From JBAXQQ01 sp037131695 (GTDB taxonomy: Bacteria > Armatimonadota > Hebobacteria > CAIYQO01), in contig CAZWZF010000014.1 of NCBI GenBank assembly GCA_964638715.1, positions 1-64,000 of the forward strand: DNA of 64,000 bases, in the 5' to 3' direction. Position 1 is the first letter of the stretch. Every line of letters begins with the position of its first letter. The notes beneath the pieces were generated by a model, which saw only the letters and a list, made by a program, of their open reading frames with translations, searched no databases and was not told where the DNA came from. Below, piece by piece: positions 1 to 9,383 of the stretch. The position numbers were made by a program, and so were the translations under genes.

Positions 1-30
1 CTCCTTCGGGGAGGGGGTTGGGGGGTGGGG
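1..30. repeat. G-rich spacer repeat arm, cut by window edge
   Basis: The first 30 bases are a run of G with short breaks (cttcggggaggggg). This resembles the G/C-rich spacer hairpins at 25274, 26500 and 52454. Only one arm is visible because the window begins here. Confidence 0.45.
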
Positions 31-62
31 CTGTGCGATAACCATTTAAATTGGAGGCCAAT

Positions 63-695
63 ATGCCGGATTTTTTGAATAATTCTGTTGATTCTTACAT
101 TAATCAACTTGCGTCGGGTGATTCTATTCCCGGGGGCGGATCTGCTGCCGGGTTAGCGGGTGCACTGAGTTCCGCGCTGCTGTGCATGTCTGCGCAATTC
201 ACCGTTGGCAAACCCAAGTTTGCTGATTTTGACGCGGCAGCACAAGCGGTTTTAACCGAAGCAACAGTAATTGCTGAAGAAATGAAAAAGATGATGGAAG
301 AAGATTCCGAGTCATTCTCGTTATGGGGAAAAGCATTCGAGATGCCCAGAACTACTGATGAAGAGAAAGCCGCACGTAAAAACGCGATGCAGGAAGCCGC
401 AAAAGCCTCCGCACTGGCACCATTTCAAATAGCAAAAGGCGCATATCGCGCACTGCAATTGGCAGGCACACTGGCAGTAAACTGCAATCCCATGCTGGTA
501 AGCGACGTTGCCGTTGCCGCCCATCTCGCCAAAGCAGCCTTTCACAGCGCAGTGATAAATGTAAAAATAAACCTGAAATCCATAACCGACGAATCATTCA
601 CCGCGCCAATTTATACCGCGCTGCAAAAAATGGAAGATGCCGACAACCTGGCAGCAAAAGCACTATTATCTGCTCATGAGATTATGGGGTTTTAA
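63..695 (+). CDS. Cyclodeaminase/cyclohydrolase family protein (FTCD_C/FchA-like)
   Basis: A 210-residue soluble protein of the formimidoyl-/methenyl-tetrahydrofolate cyclodeaminase-cyclohydrolase family, which acts on one-carbon tetrahydrofolate intermediates in the cytosol. The family signature is near the N-terminus: SVDSYINQLASG, then PGGGSAAGLAGALSSALL, with the expected all-helical pattern after it. Length matches the usual 200-210 residues. The frame stays open back to a TTG at 51, but the ATG at 63 has GGAGG five bases upstream, so I start there. No other folate gene is adjacent, so whether it is a cyclohydrolase (as in FchA) or a deaminase cannot be told. A four-copy hairpin repeat begins 27 bases after the stop. 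Confidence 0.85.
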   Translation: MPDFLNNSVDSYINQLASGDSIPGGGSAAGLAGALSSALLCMSAQFTVGKPKFADFDAAAQAVLTEATVIAEEMKKMMEEDSESFSLWGKAFEMPRTTDEEKAARKNAMQEAAKASALAPFQIAKGAYRALQLAGTLAVNCNPMLVSDVAVAAHLAKAAFHSAVINVKINLKSITDESFTAPIYTALQKMEDADNLAAKALLSAHEIMGF

Positions 696-722
696 GAGTA
701 ACACTTGAATTTTAAAAATACA

Positions 723-850
723 GTCACCGTTTGGAAAGGGACGCAAGTCCGGCGAACTTCGGTAATATGAGAAGTAAGTCGTAATAATTATGATTATTAT
801 TCAAAATACTGCTAACTTAGCCGGACTCGCGTCCCTTTCCAAACTGTGAC
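723..850. repeat. Dispersed hairpin element, copy 1
   Basis: A 128-bp fold-back. The left arm begins GTCACCGTTTGGAAAGGG and ends in GTCCGGC. The right arm is its reverse complement with two or three mismatches, ending CCAAACTGTGAC. The centre is AT-rich with a small inner stem (taataat/attatta). Related copies lie at 11462, 22952 and 39789. It sits after the cyclodeaminase gene and contains no ORF. Confidence 0.85.
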
Positions 851-1048
851 CATTAATTATAGATATCATTTTATTAAACCATCAAAATATTATCAGACCA
901 CTCTATAATATTTCTTCACATTATTTTTAAATCTATTAAAGTTTGGTACAATTATTCTATAATAATTGTCTGTTATAACAACATTATCAAATCATCAATG
1001 TCTTAATACTTATTACACCTTATTTATATTTAGCGAGTGCGGGAAATT
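851..1048. other. AT-rich leader upstream of LamG gene
   Basis: About 200 AT-rich bases between repeat copy 1 and the secreted LamG gene, with no ORF. It holds the palindrome at 948-969 and presumably the promoter of the downstream gene; no clear -35/-10 pair could be assigned. Confidence 0.4.
948..969. promoter_or_regulatory. 22-bp palindrome, possible operator
   Basis: acaattatt - ctat - aataattgt is a perfect inverted repeat of 9-base arms with a 4-base spacer. It lies about 80 bases before the start of the LamG gene. It has no T-run and follows a spacer, so a protein-binding site is likelier than a terminator. No cognate regulator is known. Confidence 0.35.
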
Positions 1049-4000
1049 ATGACTGGTATTATTTATAGATACTTATTTTTATTCGGGGTGCTGCTGCTTT
1101 GCCTGTCGTTTGCATCCTCTGCTCCGGTTGTCTTCAGCGATGAATTGGATAACGGGATGTATAACTGCAGTTTCACCGCGAAAACTACGGCAGGCATTCC
1201 TGCGGATGCCGCAATGAGATTCTGGCTGGAAAGCGATAAACAGCAAGATGCCATACTTGTAAACATCACCACACAAAAAATTACTATCTTCAGCGTTATT
1301 CAAGGGGCAAAAACATTACGCGGTCAGGCAGATATTAAAATACCGGCAAATACAACCAGAGAGTTTTTTATTCAGCGCCGCGAAGATAATTTGGCAATAT
1401 TTATTAATGATAAAGCAGCATACAGTCTTGAATTGCCACACTCAACCGGTGCTGAAGGTATATGGGAAGCAGATGCCGGGTGGACTATTGACAATGTTGC
1501 CGCATCCCGGCTGGAACCTGTTATTTTTACCGATGATTTCATGCGGACGAAAGATGATAACGGACAGTGGACTATTGCCAGTGGACAATGGAAACTGCAA
1601 TCCGCCTGGGAAGCCGACCCCCACGGATTGGGGAATATTTTCAATCGGGCAATGACCGCGCAAAACCCCTTTGCTTGGATGGGAAAGGCGATAGACAAAC
1701 CGGCGGTTTGCTTAGCGGGAAAGCCGGATTGGGAAGATTACACCTTCAGTACAGCAATATGCCCGATTAGTAATGCGGCAGGTATAATTATAAATGGTAA
1801 TTTACTGATACGATGGAGCGCAGCGAATGACCGCAGCAATCGTGGCGACCGACTGACAATCGAAAAACAGGCAGATGGTAAATCAACTATACTGGCAGAA
1901 TGTCGCGGCGGATATATTCCCGGACAGTGGTATAAATTATCAGCTATCACCAGCAATGATGGGGTAAAAGTAGAGATTGACGGTCAGGAACGACTACGTT
2001 ATGACGAAAAAAGCCGCTGGCATGGCGGCGTCGGACTGTATACTGAAAGCAAAGACGGCACTACATTTGATGATGTAACTGTGTATGGCAGACTGGTGAA
2101 AACATCTTTGATCGCAGAAAATGGCCAGCGACGAATTCAGGAAAGATTTTTACAGGATTACCAGGGAATGCGCAACTGGGCGGCACCAGATGAATGGTCG
2201 CAAATGCCGGATAACACCTTTATAAATAAAAATAATTATTATGGCGACCAATGGCTGACCGCGGAAATTATGCCGTATAATATGAGCGGGTCTTTTGAAA
2301 TTACTTTGAATGGCGACGGCAAAGGACTGACCAGCGGTTATCGAGCGGTGATAAAATCTGATATCGCACAGAAAAAGATGACTTACCAGATACTGCACGA
2401 CGCGGATGAACTGGCAAACGGTACCGGAAACCTGCTGACACCTAACGACAGCGCAAATATCCGCTTTGAACATCGCGGCGATACTGTAACACTTGAGGTT
2501 GATGACGAAAAAGTATTATCAGTTAAAGATACCCGTCCTATTACCGGAATGCGTCCGGCATACCGATTGACTGGCGGCTTGAGCCGTATGAAGTCAATCA
2601 TCATGATGGGCAGCCAGTATCGCGATTATACCTTCACCAGCGCGCCAACCGACTGGTACACCCAGGGAACCTGGATGCCGACGGTGCGGTGGGCATGTCA
2701 GCCGCAATGGTCGTTTTACAGCGGTTGGAGTCGCGGCGATGCGGTGGTGTGGCACAAGCAGCGGTTTAACGGCGACCAGTCCATGCAGGTTTTCATTGGT
2801 TATAAAATGGAAAGTCCGCGGGAACGGATATTTTTTGAAAACAAATTTTCTACCCATGACGCGAATATAGCTATATGTACCGACGGCCACGACCCGCGCA
2901 GCGGTTATTCTGTCATGTCCGGCCAGTTAAACGAGTTCGGTCGTCCCAGTTCGGAGACGGTATTGCTAAGAAACGGCGTGCCGGTACAGCGGGTTAATGT
3001 ATCAGTCTTGGGATGGGGATGGGAACATCGCACCTGGTTTAATATGATATTGCGAAAACGCGGCGATTTAGTTGAATTATATCTGGAAAACGCACTTGCA
3101 CTTAGTTACAAAGACCCGCAGCCTATAGAAGGCGGTGTACCGGCGATATGGACAAAGGACAACGGTATATCAATTGCCCGGGTGCGTATGCATTTTGCCA
3201 ATCCGCCGGTACCACGCACCGACCAGTATGTTATATTAGGCGAATCATTGAACCCGGAATGGCTGAATATAAATGAGCCATTAAAGCTGAACTTCCCTGA
3301 CGCGTGGTCAACCGCGGACAAGCCGGTAAAACTGAATGTGGCGTCAAGACTGGTGCCGGACGGTTTAACAACACCGGTAATTGAAGATAAAAAGGTTACT
3401 ATAACCCCAACGAAAACTGGCGAATACTGGTACCAGGTTACAGCTACAGACGGCAAAAATAGTTCACCTGCATTTAACGTTTTCGGATGGACATTTGACC
3501 CGCGGGTAGGCCGCGATGATTCTCATGCTTTGGTCTTATATCGATTTAACGAAGGCGATGGCGGTGTGGTGAAGGATTTTAGTAAAATCGGTACTCCTGC
3601 CAACCTGAAAGTGCCGGCATATCCCGCAACGCGATGGCTTTCCGGGCAAGGTTTGTCATTCAGCGGCCCGGAACCGATAAAATCGGAAGCCGGGGTAGAT
3701 AAATTGATGGCAATCGCGCGCAATAAAGCGTGCACCATTGAAATGTGGGTTTCCAGCGATTCGGCATACTTCCCCATTCACTGGCTGGGATGTCTGATGA
3801 CCTGGGAAAAAGAAGCCGGGAAACAGAACTTCCTGATTGGCGGGCATAAAGCGAACTTTATTGCCGCGCCAAATGGCGCATTGTTTGATTTCAGTCAGAG
3901 AAATGATGATAACTCACCAAATATCACCGGTTCGTATTCTGCCTACATGGCATTTGGCACCAGCCTGCACCATCTGGTGATGACTTGGGATGGTACCAAT

Positions 4001-4222
4001 ACCCAGGCATTTACCGACGGAGTGGCTTTTGACAAACAGCAGGTAAATTGGAATGTCGATAAGTGGGTTGCCGATGCACCATTGCTGCTCGGAAACCGCA
4101 CCGATAGCCAGCGACAATACCTGGGAACCTACTATCTGATGGCAATCCACGATCGCTGCCTGACAGGTGATGAGATAAAGCGGCATTACATAGCAGGACC
4201 ATCCGCAGTAGACAATAGATAA
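1049..4222 (+). CDS. Large secreted LamG/concanavalin-like protein
   Basis: A 1057-residue exported protein. The N-terminus is a signal peptide: a hydrophobic LFGVLLLCLSFASSA stretch ending near residue 25. What follows looks like serial beta-sandwich modules of the DUF1080/LamG (concanavalin) type at roughly 30-150, 160-340, 360-520 and 540-720, each with a D-D-F-x-R or W-x(n)-G-x-W pattern. An Ig-like stretch follows at about 735-815, then a clear LamG domain at 820-1045 (ALVLYRFNEG, CTIEMWVSS, HHLVMTWDGTNTQAF, LLLGNRTDSQRQYLGTY). A role in binding or hydrolysing extracellular glycan is inferred. I prefer ATG 1049 over GTG 1037 because it leaves a standard signal peptide; the ribosome site is weak for both. 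The next gene starts 12 bases after the stop, so the two are probably co-transcribed. Confidence 0.75.
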   Translation: MTGIIYRYLFLFGVLLLCLSFASSAPVVFSDELDNGMYNCSFTAKTTAGIPADAAMRFWLESDKQQDAILVNITTQKITIFSVIQGAKTLRGQADIKIPANTTREFFIQRREDNLAIFINDKAAYSLELPHSTGAEGIWEADAGWTIDNVAASRLEPVIFTDDFMRTKDDNGQWTIASGQWKLQSAWEADPHGLGNIFNRAMTAQNPFAWMGKAIDKPAVCLAGKPDWEDYTFSTAICPISNAAGIIINGNLLIRWSAANDRSNRGDRLTIEKQADGKSTILAECRGGYIPGQWYKLSAITSNDGVKVEIDGQERLRYDEKSRWHGGVGLYTESKDGTTFDDVTVYGRLVKTSLIAENGQRRIQERFLQDYQGMRNWAAPDEWSQMPDNTFINKNNYYGDQWLTAEIMPYNMSGSFEITLNGDGKGLTSGYRAVIKSDIAQKKMTYQILHDADELANGTGNLLTPNDSANIRFEHRGDTVTLEVDDEKVLSVKDTRPITGMRPAYRLTGGLSRMKSIIMMGSQYRDYTFTSAPTDWYTQGTWMPTVRWACQPQWSFYSGWSRGDAVVWHKQRFNGDQSMQVFIGYKMESPRERIFFENKFSTHDANIAICTDGHDPRSGYSVMSGQLNEFGRPSSETVLLRNGVPVQRVNVSVLGWGWEHRTWFNMILRKRGDLVELYLENALALSYKDPQPIEGGVPAIWTKDNGISIARVRMHFANPPVPRTDQYVILGESLNPEWLNINEPLKLNFPDAWSTADKPVKLNVASRLVPDGLTTPVIEDKKVTITPTKTGEYWYQVTATDGKNSSPAFNVFGWTFDPRVGRDDSHALVLYRFNEGDGGVVKDFSKIGTPANLKVPAYPATRWLSGQGLSFSGPEPIKSEAGVDKLMAIARNKACTIEMWVSSDSAYFPIHWLGCLMTWEKEAGKQNFLIGGHKANFIAAPNGALFDFSQRNDDNSPNITGSYSAYMAFGTSLHHLVMTWDGTNTQAFTDGVAFDKQQVNWNVDKWVADAPLLLGNRTDSQRQYLGTYYLMAIHDRCLTGDEIKRHYIAGPSAVDNR

Positions 4223-4234
4223 AAGGTAAAAAAT

Positions 4235-5635
4235 ATGTCATCAAAACCATGGCTGATATTAACAGTTTTCATATTAATTATTACCGCACAGGCTGGTGAT
4301 TATGTGCAGGCATTTGGCACCGCGGTAGTGATTAGCAGCGATGGCTACCTGGTGGCGGACAGCCGCCTGACTGGTATTGCAAAGACTCTGAACATTACCA
4401 TTGCAGATAAAACTTTTACCGCTGTAGTACAACTAATAGATGCTAAATCCGGTTTCGCGTTATTAAAGACGGATACGAAAGATTTAACTCCGTTTTCATG
4501 TGTAGAGATAGAAAAACTGGCGAAGTTTGGCGGCATATCTGCCCGTGTTGCTGGTTATCCTGCCGACCCGATACGCGGGACGGATTTAAAATGGGTGTCA
4601 ATATGGATATCGTTATCAAATGCTGCTGATAATCCGCGCCTATTGCAGGTACATGCAATGCCGATAACCGGAAGTGATGGATACCCAATCATAGACGGTC
4701 AGGGTAATTTACTTGGTTTCATGCGGTCATCATTAGGCTCATCGCGATACTACAGCATTAACGCATTGCCTACAGCCACCATGCTGGCAATATTGAAAGA
4801 CGCTGGTGTGAAAACAGTGACGGTGGATGCCAATAATATGGCAATAAGTGAAGTAGAATTAAAGAAAAAAGTGTCGCAATCAATCGCGCTGTTTACCATA
4901 CCGGCAACTGCGGAAAGCACACAGATGATTAATATCAAAGAAAAAACTGTAGTAGTGAAAGTACCCGCTGGCGATTTCACCATGGGCAGCAAACCCAAGG
5001 AAGGTAACCCGGATGAAGAACCGCAGCAGGTAGTGAATATCAGCGAATTCTGGATTGATAAATATGAAGTAACCCTGGGGCAATACAAAAAATTCTGCAC
5101 TGCGACTAACCGCGCACTGCCGGAATTGCCGGAATGGGCACTGGACGAAAAACCGATAGTAAATGTAACATGGCAGGACGCTGCTGATTACGCCAAATGG
5201 TGCGGCGGAGCATTGCCTACGGAAGCGCAATGGGAAAAAGCCGCCCGTGGTACCGACCTGCGTCCTTTCCCATGGGGAACAGCACCGTCATGGGATTGGA
5301 GTACCGGTCACAAAATGTCTAATGCCGCAATGGGTCGTGGTACCGGAGCACTATCTGTAGGATCATTAGAAATAGGAGCCAGTCCGTATGGAGCGCAGGA
5401 CATGGCAGGAAATGTTTTGGAATGGTGCGCCGACTGGTACCAGCCAGACACTTATAAAAACATGCAGAAAACAAATCCCGTCGGACCGGCAAAAGGTAAC
5501 GATAAGGTAATCCGCGGCGGTTCATGGTTCACCACCGACACCGAAGATTTCCGCTGCGCCTCCCGCGGTCATATAGAACCAAGTCAGCACAACTATTTCA
5601 CGGGTTTTCGATGTGTTTATGCAGGGTTGAAATAA
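4235..5635 (+). CDS. Inactive trypsin-like domain fused to FGE/SUMF1-type domain, secreted
   Basis: A 466-residue exported protein with a signal peptide at 1-20. Residues 25-190 follow the trypsin-2/HtrA pattern (GTAVVISSDGYLV, then FALLKTD, then a GSDGYP loop). The triad positions appear lost: the usual T-N-N-H is ADSR (41-44), the D-x-A-x-L-K segment is SGFALLK, and the G-N-S-G-G-P loop reads G-S-D-G-Y-P (146-151). Residues 240-464 form a complete formylglycine-generating-enzyme-type domain (VPAGDFTMGS, WIDKYEVT, LPTEAQWEKAARG, DMAGNVLEWCADWY, VIRGGSW, GFRCVYAGLK). The two copper-binding cysteines of true FGE, expected just after R-G-G-S, are not seen. It is probably a surface scaffold or binding protein and not a sulfatase activator. 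Start has AAAGG nine bases upstream and lies 12 bases after the LamG gene. Confidence 0.8.
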   Translation: MSSKPWLILTVFILIITAQAGDYVQAFGTAVVISSDGYLVADSRLTGIAKTLNITIADKTFTAVVQLIDAKSGFALLKTDTKDLTPFSCVEIEKLAKFGGISARVAGYPADPIRGTDLKWVSIWISLSNAADNPRLLQVHAMPITGSDGYPIIDGQGNLLGFMRSSLGSSRYYSINALPTATMLAILKDAGVKTVTVDANNMAISEVELKKKVSQSIALFTIPATAESTQMINIKEKTVVVKVPAGDFTMGSKPKEGNPDEEPQQVVNISEFWIDKYEVTLGQYKKFCTATNRALPELPEWALDEKPIVNVTWQDAADYAKWCGGALPTEAQWEKAARGTDLRPFPWGTAPSWDWSTGHKMSNAAMGRGTGALSVGSLEIGASPYGAQDMAGNVLEWCADWYQPDTYKNMQKTNPVGPAKGNDKVIRGGSWFTTDTEDFRCASRGHIEPSQHNYFTGFRCVYAGLK

Positions 5636-5740
5636 TAATAGAAACTTGTAATGGTGAAATCTCACTGTTGCCAACAGCCATTGACAACATAAATAAAAAG
5701 TTAAATAATACGTCATTGCGAAAAAATAAAGGATACAAAA

Positions 5741-6982
5741 ATGTTGAAGAATCTTTCAGATTATCGAAAAGGGTTTACCCTGATTGAATTACTTGTTGTA
5801 ATTGCCATTATTGCAATCCTCGCTGCCATCCTTTTTCCTGTATTTGCCAGGGCGCGTGAAAAAGCGCGTCAAACAACATGCACCAGCAACCAGCGCCAGA
5901 TTTGTGCTTCAATTATGATGTATACACAGGACCATGAAGAATCACTACCATTAACATCAACCGTATGGAATGATATTAAAGTCGACCCAGGAGTGCTTAT
6001 CTGTCCAACCAAAGGGAAAACTATTACGAATGGTTATGTCTATTACGGATGTATGGGTGGACAAAGCATGGGCAGCTTTTCTAATCCATCTGCTGCTGGC
6101 TTAACTGCTGATGGTCAGCATATTAGCACCGTTGCCAGCGACCTGAATATCGCTTATTCTGGTGCAGATCTTGATTTTCGTCATTCAAATAAAGTTGTCG
6201 CAGGATTTGTTGATGGTCATGTAATAGCTTCTGATACCCCGCCACCACCTGTTTACGGCCTGTCAGCGACAAATCAACGCATTTGGTATGCAGCAGATGC
6301 TATTTGTGGTGTTGCCAGCGGCACCGGAGTTCAAAATTGGGTGGATATGGGATCATTAAACCGCACAGTAACCCAACCAACTGCAGCCAACAGACCTACT
6401 TTTATGGCTAACGCGATTAATGGAAAACCAGCACTGAGTTTTAATGGCGCTTCAACCGCCGCTGCCAGTAATTGGCTGGCCACTCCGCAACAATTCGATC
6501 TAACAGGCGGCAGCAATAGTATCACCATGTTTATGGTAATAACCCTTGGCGCTACACAAAACAATTATACAGACCTTATGGATTTTGACCATGGTACAGC
6601 ACCAAATAACGGCTGTGTATTACAGATGAAAGATGGAACTCCTGTTAATAGTTATTGCTTTACATACTCATCAGATGGCAGCAATTTCCCAACCTGGACT
6701 AATACCAACATTTGCACACTTACAGCCAGCCAACCTCAATTATTGACTGTAATACAAGATACCAGTTTAAGATATTATATTAATGGTGTTTTAAAAACTA
6801 CCTACAACAGCGTTACCGCCTGGAACAATGGCGCGAATGTGCTTACTATTGGCAACTTTACTTCCGACCATACCCGTTGTTTTAATGGACTTATAGCTGA
6901 ATTTGCTTTCTATAACAAGGCTATGACCGATACAGAACGACAAGCAGCAGAAAGTTATTTAAAGGGTAAATATGGATTGTAA
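5741..6982 (+). CDS. Prepilin-like secreted LamG protein with H-x9-DG motif (paralogue 1)
   Basis: A 413-residue protein with a type IV prepilin N-terminus: short basic leader, K-G|F-T-L-I-E-L-L cleavage site at 11/12, then a hydrophobic helix to about residue 33. The conserved block FPVFARAREKARQTTCTSNQ follows. H-x9-DG is at RHSNKVVAGFVDGHV (about 147-161). Residues 175-410 form a LamG-like sandwich (LSATNQRIWYAADAI, ALSFNGAST, LTIGNFTSDHTRCFNGLIAEF). A prepilin peptidase would cut it for export or assembly by a type II/IV system; no such machinery is in the window. AAGGATAC precedes the ATG. Paralogues are at 27706 and 60505. A remnant of the preceding FGE gene lies just downstream. Confidence 0.85.
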   Translation: MLKNLSDYRKGFTLIELLVVIAIIAILAAILFPVFARAREKARQTTCTSNQRQICASIMMYTQDHEESLPLTSTVWNDIKVDPGVLICPTKGKTITNGYVYYGCMGGQSMGSFSNPSAAGLTADGQHISTVASDLNIAYSGADLDFRHSNKVVAGFVDGHVIASDTPPPPVYGLSATNQRIWYAADAICGVASGTGVQNWVDMGSLNRTVTQPTAANRPTFMANAINGKPALSFNGASTAAASNWLATPQQFDLTGGSNSITMFMVITLGATQNNYTDLMDFDHGTAPNNGCVLQMKDGTPVNSYCFTYSSDGSNFPTWTNTNICTLTASQPQLLTVIQDTSLRYYINGVLKTTYNSVTAWNNGANVLTIGNFTSDHTRCFNGLIAEFAFYNKAMTDTERQAAESYLKGKYGL

Positions 6983-7029
6983 ATAGAAACATACAGAAAA
7001 CGAACCTTGTCAAATCTACAAATGCGCCG

Positions 7030-7124
7030 ACAAGGTAATCTCATGCGCCGCCCGCGGTCATATAGAACCAAGTCAGCACAACTATTTCACCGGCTTTCAA
7101 TGTGTGTATGCAGAATTGAAATAG
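7030..7124 (+). pseudogene. Duplicated 3'-end remnant of the FGE-type gene
   Basis: Bases 7044-7124 translate as CAARGHIEPSQHNYFTGFQC followed by VYAELK and a stop. This is almost the last 26 residues of the protein ending at 5635 (CASRGHIEPSQHNYFTGFRC, VYAGLK). A short aaggtaatc upstream also matches that gene, with the intervening 50 or so bases lost. There is no start codon or ribosome site. It is a duplication scar flanking the prepilin-like gene. A short inverted repeat (accttgtc/gacaaggt, 7004-7036) overlaps its 5' edge. Confidence 0.85.
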
Positions 7125-7143
7125 ATTATAGATTCTAAATTAT

Positions 7144-7240
7144 TACACAGAGATTCACAGAGAAGACACGGAGTTTCACGGAGTGAATATATAAAATTCT
7201 CTGCGTGTCTCTGTGTCTCCTCAGTGTATCTCGTGTAGCC
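7144..7240. repeat. CACAGAG-type fold-back repeat
   Basis: The left half (cacagagattcacagagaag, acacggagtttcacggag) is roughly the reverse complement of the right half (ctctgcgtgtctctgtgtct, cctcagtgtatctcgtgt). It sits between a plus-strand remnant and the 3' end of a minus-strand gene, where it could end transcription both ways. Related copies are at 46458-46600 and 52565-52600. Confidence 0.7.
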
Positions 7241-7252
7241 TTAGTATGATGA

Positions 7253-9262
7253 TTACTTAACTACATCTGTCCTGAAAGGCACTGCCGGCAGGTCTGCACC
7301 ATTATACAAGTTGCATTCCGGATTGTTGCCCCAAGCATAACGTACCGCAATCGGCTTTGCTATACCATCTGCCCATACTATCACTTTATCGCCTTCAATC
7401 TTTGCCTGTGCCCAGACGAACTTTTTATCTTCGCCGCAAATGGCAAATCCTTTTAAGGCATCGCCTTTCATTTTCAGGCCTTTATCAGCATATTTGAAAG
7501 TCAATTCGGCTTTGTTATCAACAATTTTCATTGCATCAAACAAGGGACCGGAGAAGCTGACTTTAATTTTATAGGCGATGGCTTCGGCAGCCAGGCCAAG
7601 ACGACGGCCTACTTCCTGCTTGTTTTTCGGGTGGATATCTTTCTCGTCACCGATATCGATTGCCAATCCCTGACCGACCTTTTTCAGTTTTGTTGTGGTC
7701 ATTGTTTGCGCTTCACGGATTTCCGCCCATGAACTCTCGGCAGGCTGGGCATCGCGACCCATGAAGTTTGCCAGGCTGACGATGAGGAATGGGAAATCTT
7801 TTATCCCCCAGCGAGTGCGCCAGTCGGTTATCATCGTCGGAAGCAATGTCTGGTATTGTTTTCCGCGACCGGCGTTTGACTCACCCTGGTACCATATTGC
7901 GCCGCCAATAGCGTATGGAATCAATGGATTGATCATCGCGTTGAACAATACGCTGGGACGATTGGGAGTTTCCGGGTTCGCCGGCGGACGCGGCAGAGTG
8001 TATTCTACCGAATAACGCCATGGACCAGCCAATGAAATCTTTGTTTTATCTGTGCCATCTGCCAATTCTGCAAACATCACGTCCGCAGATGCACCCCACA
8101 GACCACCCTGGCCTACACAATCGCTGACGCGGATAGCCACCACATTTTTACCGGCTTTCACCAGATTGCCCGGCACGCGGTAATCGCGCAACTGGTTCCA
8201 ATACTGGGTTTGACCTTTTCTGCTATTTCCGCGCGACCCGATAACAGTGCCGTTAAACCAGGTGGTTTCTACTTCGTCAATCGGTCCCGGGTGAATGACA
8301 ATATCTTTCCCTGCCCAACTGGCGGGAATATCCAGCGTTTTGCGGAACCAGACGATACCATCTAAATCCGGCAAACCGTTTAATTCCCAGTTGCCAGGCA
8401 GTTTCATTGTTTTCCATGAAGAATCATCTAAATCAAACGCGGCAGTCTTGCCGGCTGTTTTTACATCTTCTTCCAGGGAATAAAACTTCTCCATCGCAGC
8501 ATCCATATCAACCTTTTTGGCTTTGTATGCCTCTAATTCAGACAGGTACTGTCCGGTTGGTTTTGTCACCTGGTCAAGTTCAGGGATAAACTCCGGCAAG
8601 TTGGCACGCAAAGCTTCGGCACTGGTCCATGCTTCCGCAATGGTGCCGCCCCAAGAGGTGTTAATCAAACCAATTGGTCGATTTAAACTTTTATACAGAT
8701 GACGTCCGAAAAAATATCCTACCGCAGAAAATCCAACAACGGACTCTGGTGTGCAAAGCACCCATGAACCTTTACATTCTGTTTGCGGGTATAACGAGGT
8801 AACATTTGGTACGGTGAATAATCGGATTTCCGGATAATTCGCCGCGGCGATTTCATCTTTGGCATTCATTGATGAGCCGACTGACATCTGCATATTCGAT
8901 TGACCGGAACAAATCCAGTTTTCGCCAATCAAAATATCTTTCACCACGATGGTTTCGGAACCGGTGATGGTCATTTCCTGGCTTTTCTGATTGCTCTTTG
9001 CCTTCACTGACCGCAGTTTTACCATCCATTTACCATCTTTATCTGCGACTGCTTTTTTCTTTTGTCCGGCAAATGCCACGGTAATTTTCGTGCCCGGGTT
9101 GTCTGTGCCCCATATCGGCAAAGCCACTCCCTGCTGCAGCACCATGTGATCGCTGATGATTGAAGGCAGCTTCAATCCTTTACCGGCAGACCATGCACTG
9201 GCAACAAGTAAAACAAATGCCACAACCAGCATCGTCAACCGTCCAGAAACTCTGAAATTCAT
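7253..9262 (-). CDS. Sialate O-acetylesterase-type SGNH hydrolase with GH2-like sugar-binding insert
   Basis: A 669-residue secreted esterase of the sialate O-acetylesterase (SASA) family, which removes acetyl groups from glycans. Signal peptide is at 1-26. An N-terminal beta domain (PSIISDHMVLQQG, LPIWG) leads to the nucleophile block WICSGQSNMQMS (Ser about 122), INTSWGGTIAEAW (about 200) and AIWYQGESNAG in the second half. A galactose-binding jelly roll like that of GH2 enzymes is inserted at about 275-400 (WKTMKLPGNWE, WFRKTLDIP, WFNGTVIGS, VVAIRVSD). That arrangement is known in long family members. AAGGGG lies before the ATG. The gene stands alone on its strand, divergent from the sugar kinase. 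Confidence 0.9.
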   Translation of the reverse strand: MNFRVSGRLTMLVVAFVLLVASAWSAGKGLKLPSIISDHMVLQQGVALPIWGTDNPGTKITVAFAGQKKKAVADKDGKWMVKLRSVKAKSNQKSQEMTITGSETIVVKDILIGENWICSGQSNMQMSVGSSMNAKDEIAAANYPEIRLFTVPNVTSLYPQTECKGSWVLCTPESVVGFSAVGYFFGRHLYKSLNRPIGLINTSWGGTIAEAWTSAEALRANLPEFIPELDQVTKPTGQYLSELEAYKAKKVDMDAAMEKFYSLEEDVKTAGKTAAFDLDDSSWKTMKLPGNWELNGLPDLDGIVWFRKTLDIPASWAGKDIVIHPGPIDEVETTWFNGTVIGSRGNSRKGQTQYWNQLRDYRVPGNLVKAGKNVVAIRVSDCVGQGGLWGASADVMFAELADGTDKTKISLAGPWRYSVEYTLPRPPANPETPNRPSVLFNAMINPLIPYAIGGAIWYQGESNAGRGKQYQTLLPTMITDWRTRWGIKDFPFLIVSLANFMGRDAQPAESSWAEIREAQTMTTTKLKKVGQGLAIDIGDEKDIHPKNKQEVGRRLGLAAEAIAYKIKVSFSGPLFDAMKIVDNKAELTFKYADKGLKMKGDALKGFAICGEDKKFVWAQAKIEGDKVIVWADGIAKPIAVRYAWGNNPECNLYNGADLPAVPFRTDVVK

Positions 9263-9383
9263 TTTTAACCCCTTTTAATATTTAATCGGTTTATCAAATT
9301 GACAGCTAATTGTAGCAGATTATCAGGTGACGTGTAAGGTGAAAATAGACCTGTTTATAATTTACATATCTAAAGAAAAATAA

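Noticed and set aside
948..969. Intrinsic terminator
   Set aside because: The stem is all A/T apart from the spacer, there is no T-run after it, and it lies near a gene start, so a binding site is more likely.
4235..5635. Active HtrA protease
   Set aside because: The Ser loop reads GSDGYP and the His position is not His.
5741..6982. Structural type IV pilin
   Set aside because: The H-x9-DG motif and the long LamG tail do not fit a pilin; only the head is prepilin-like.
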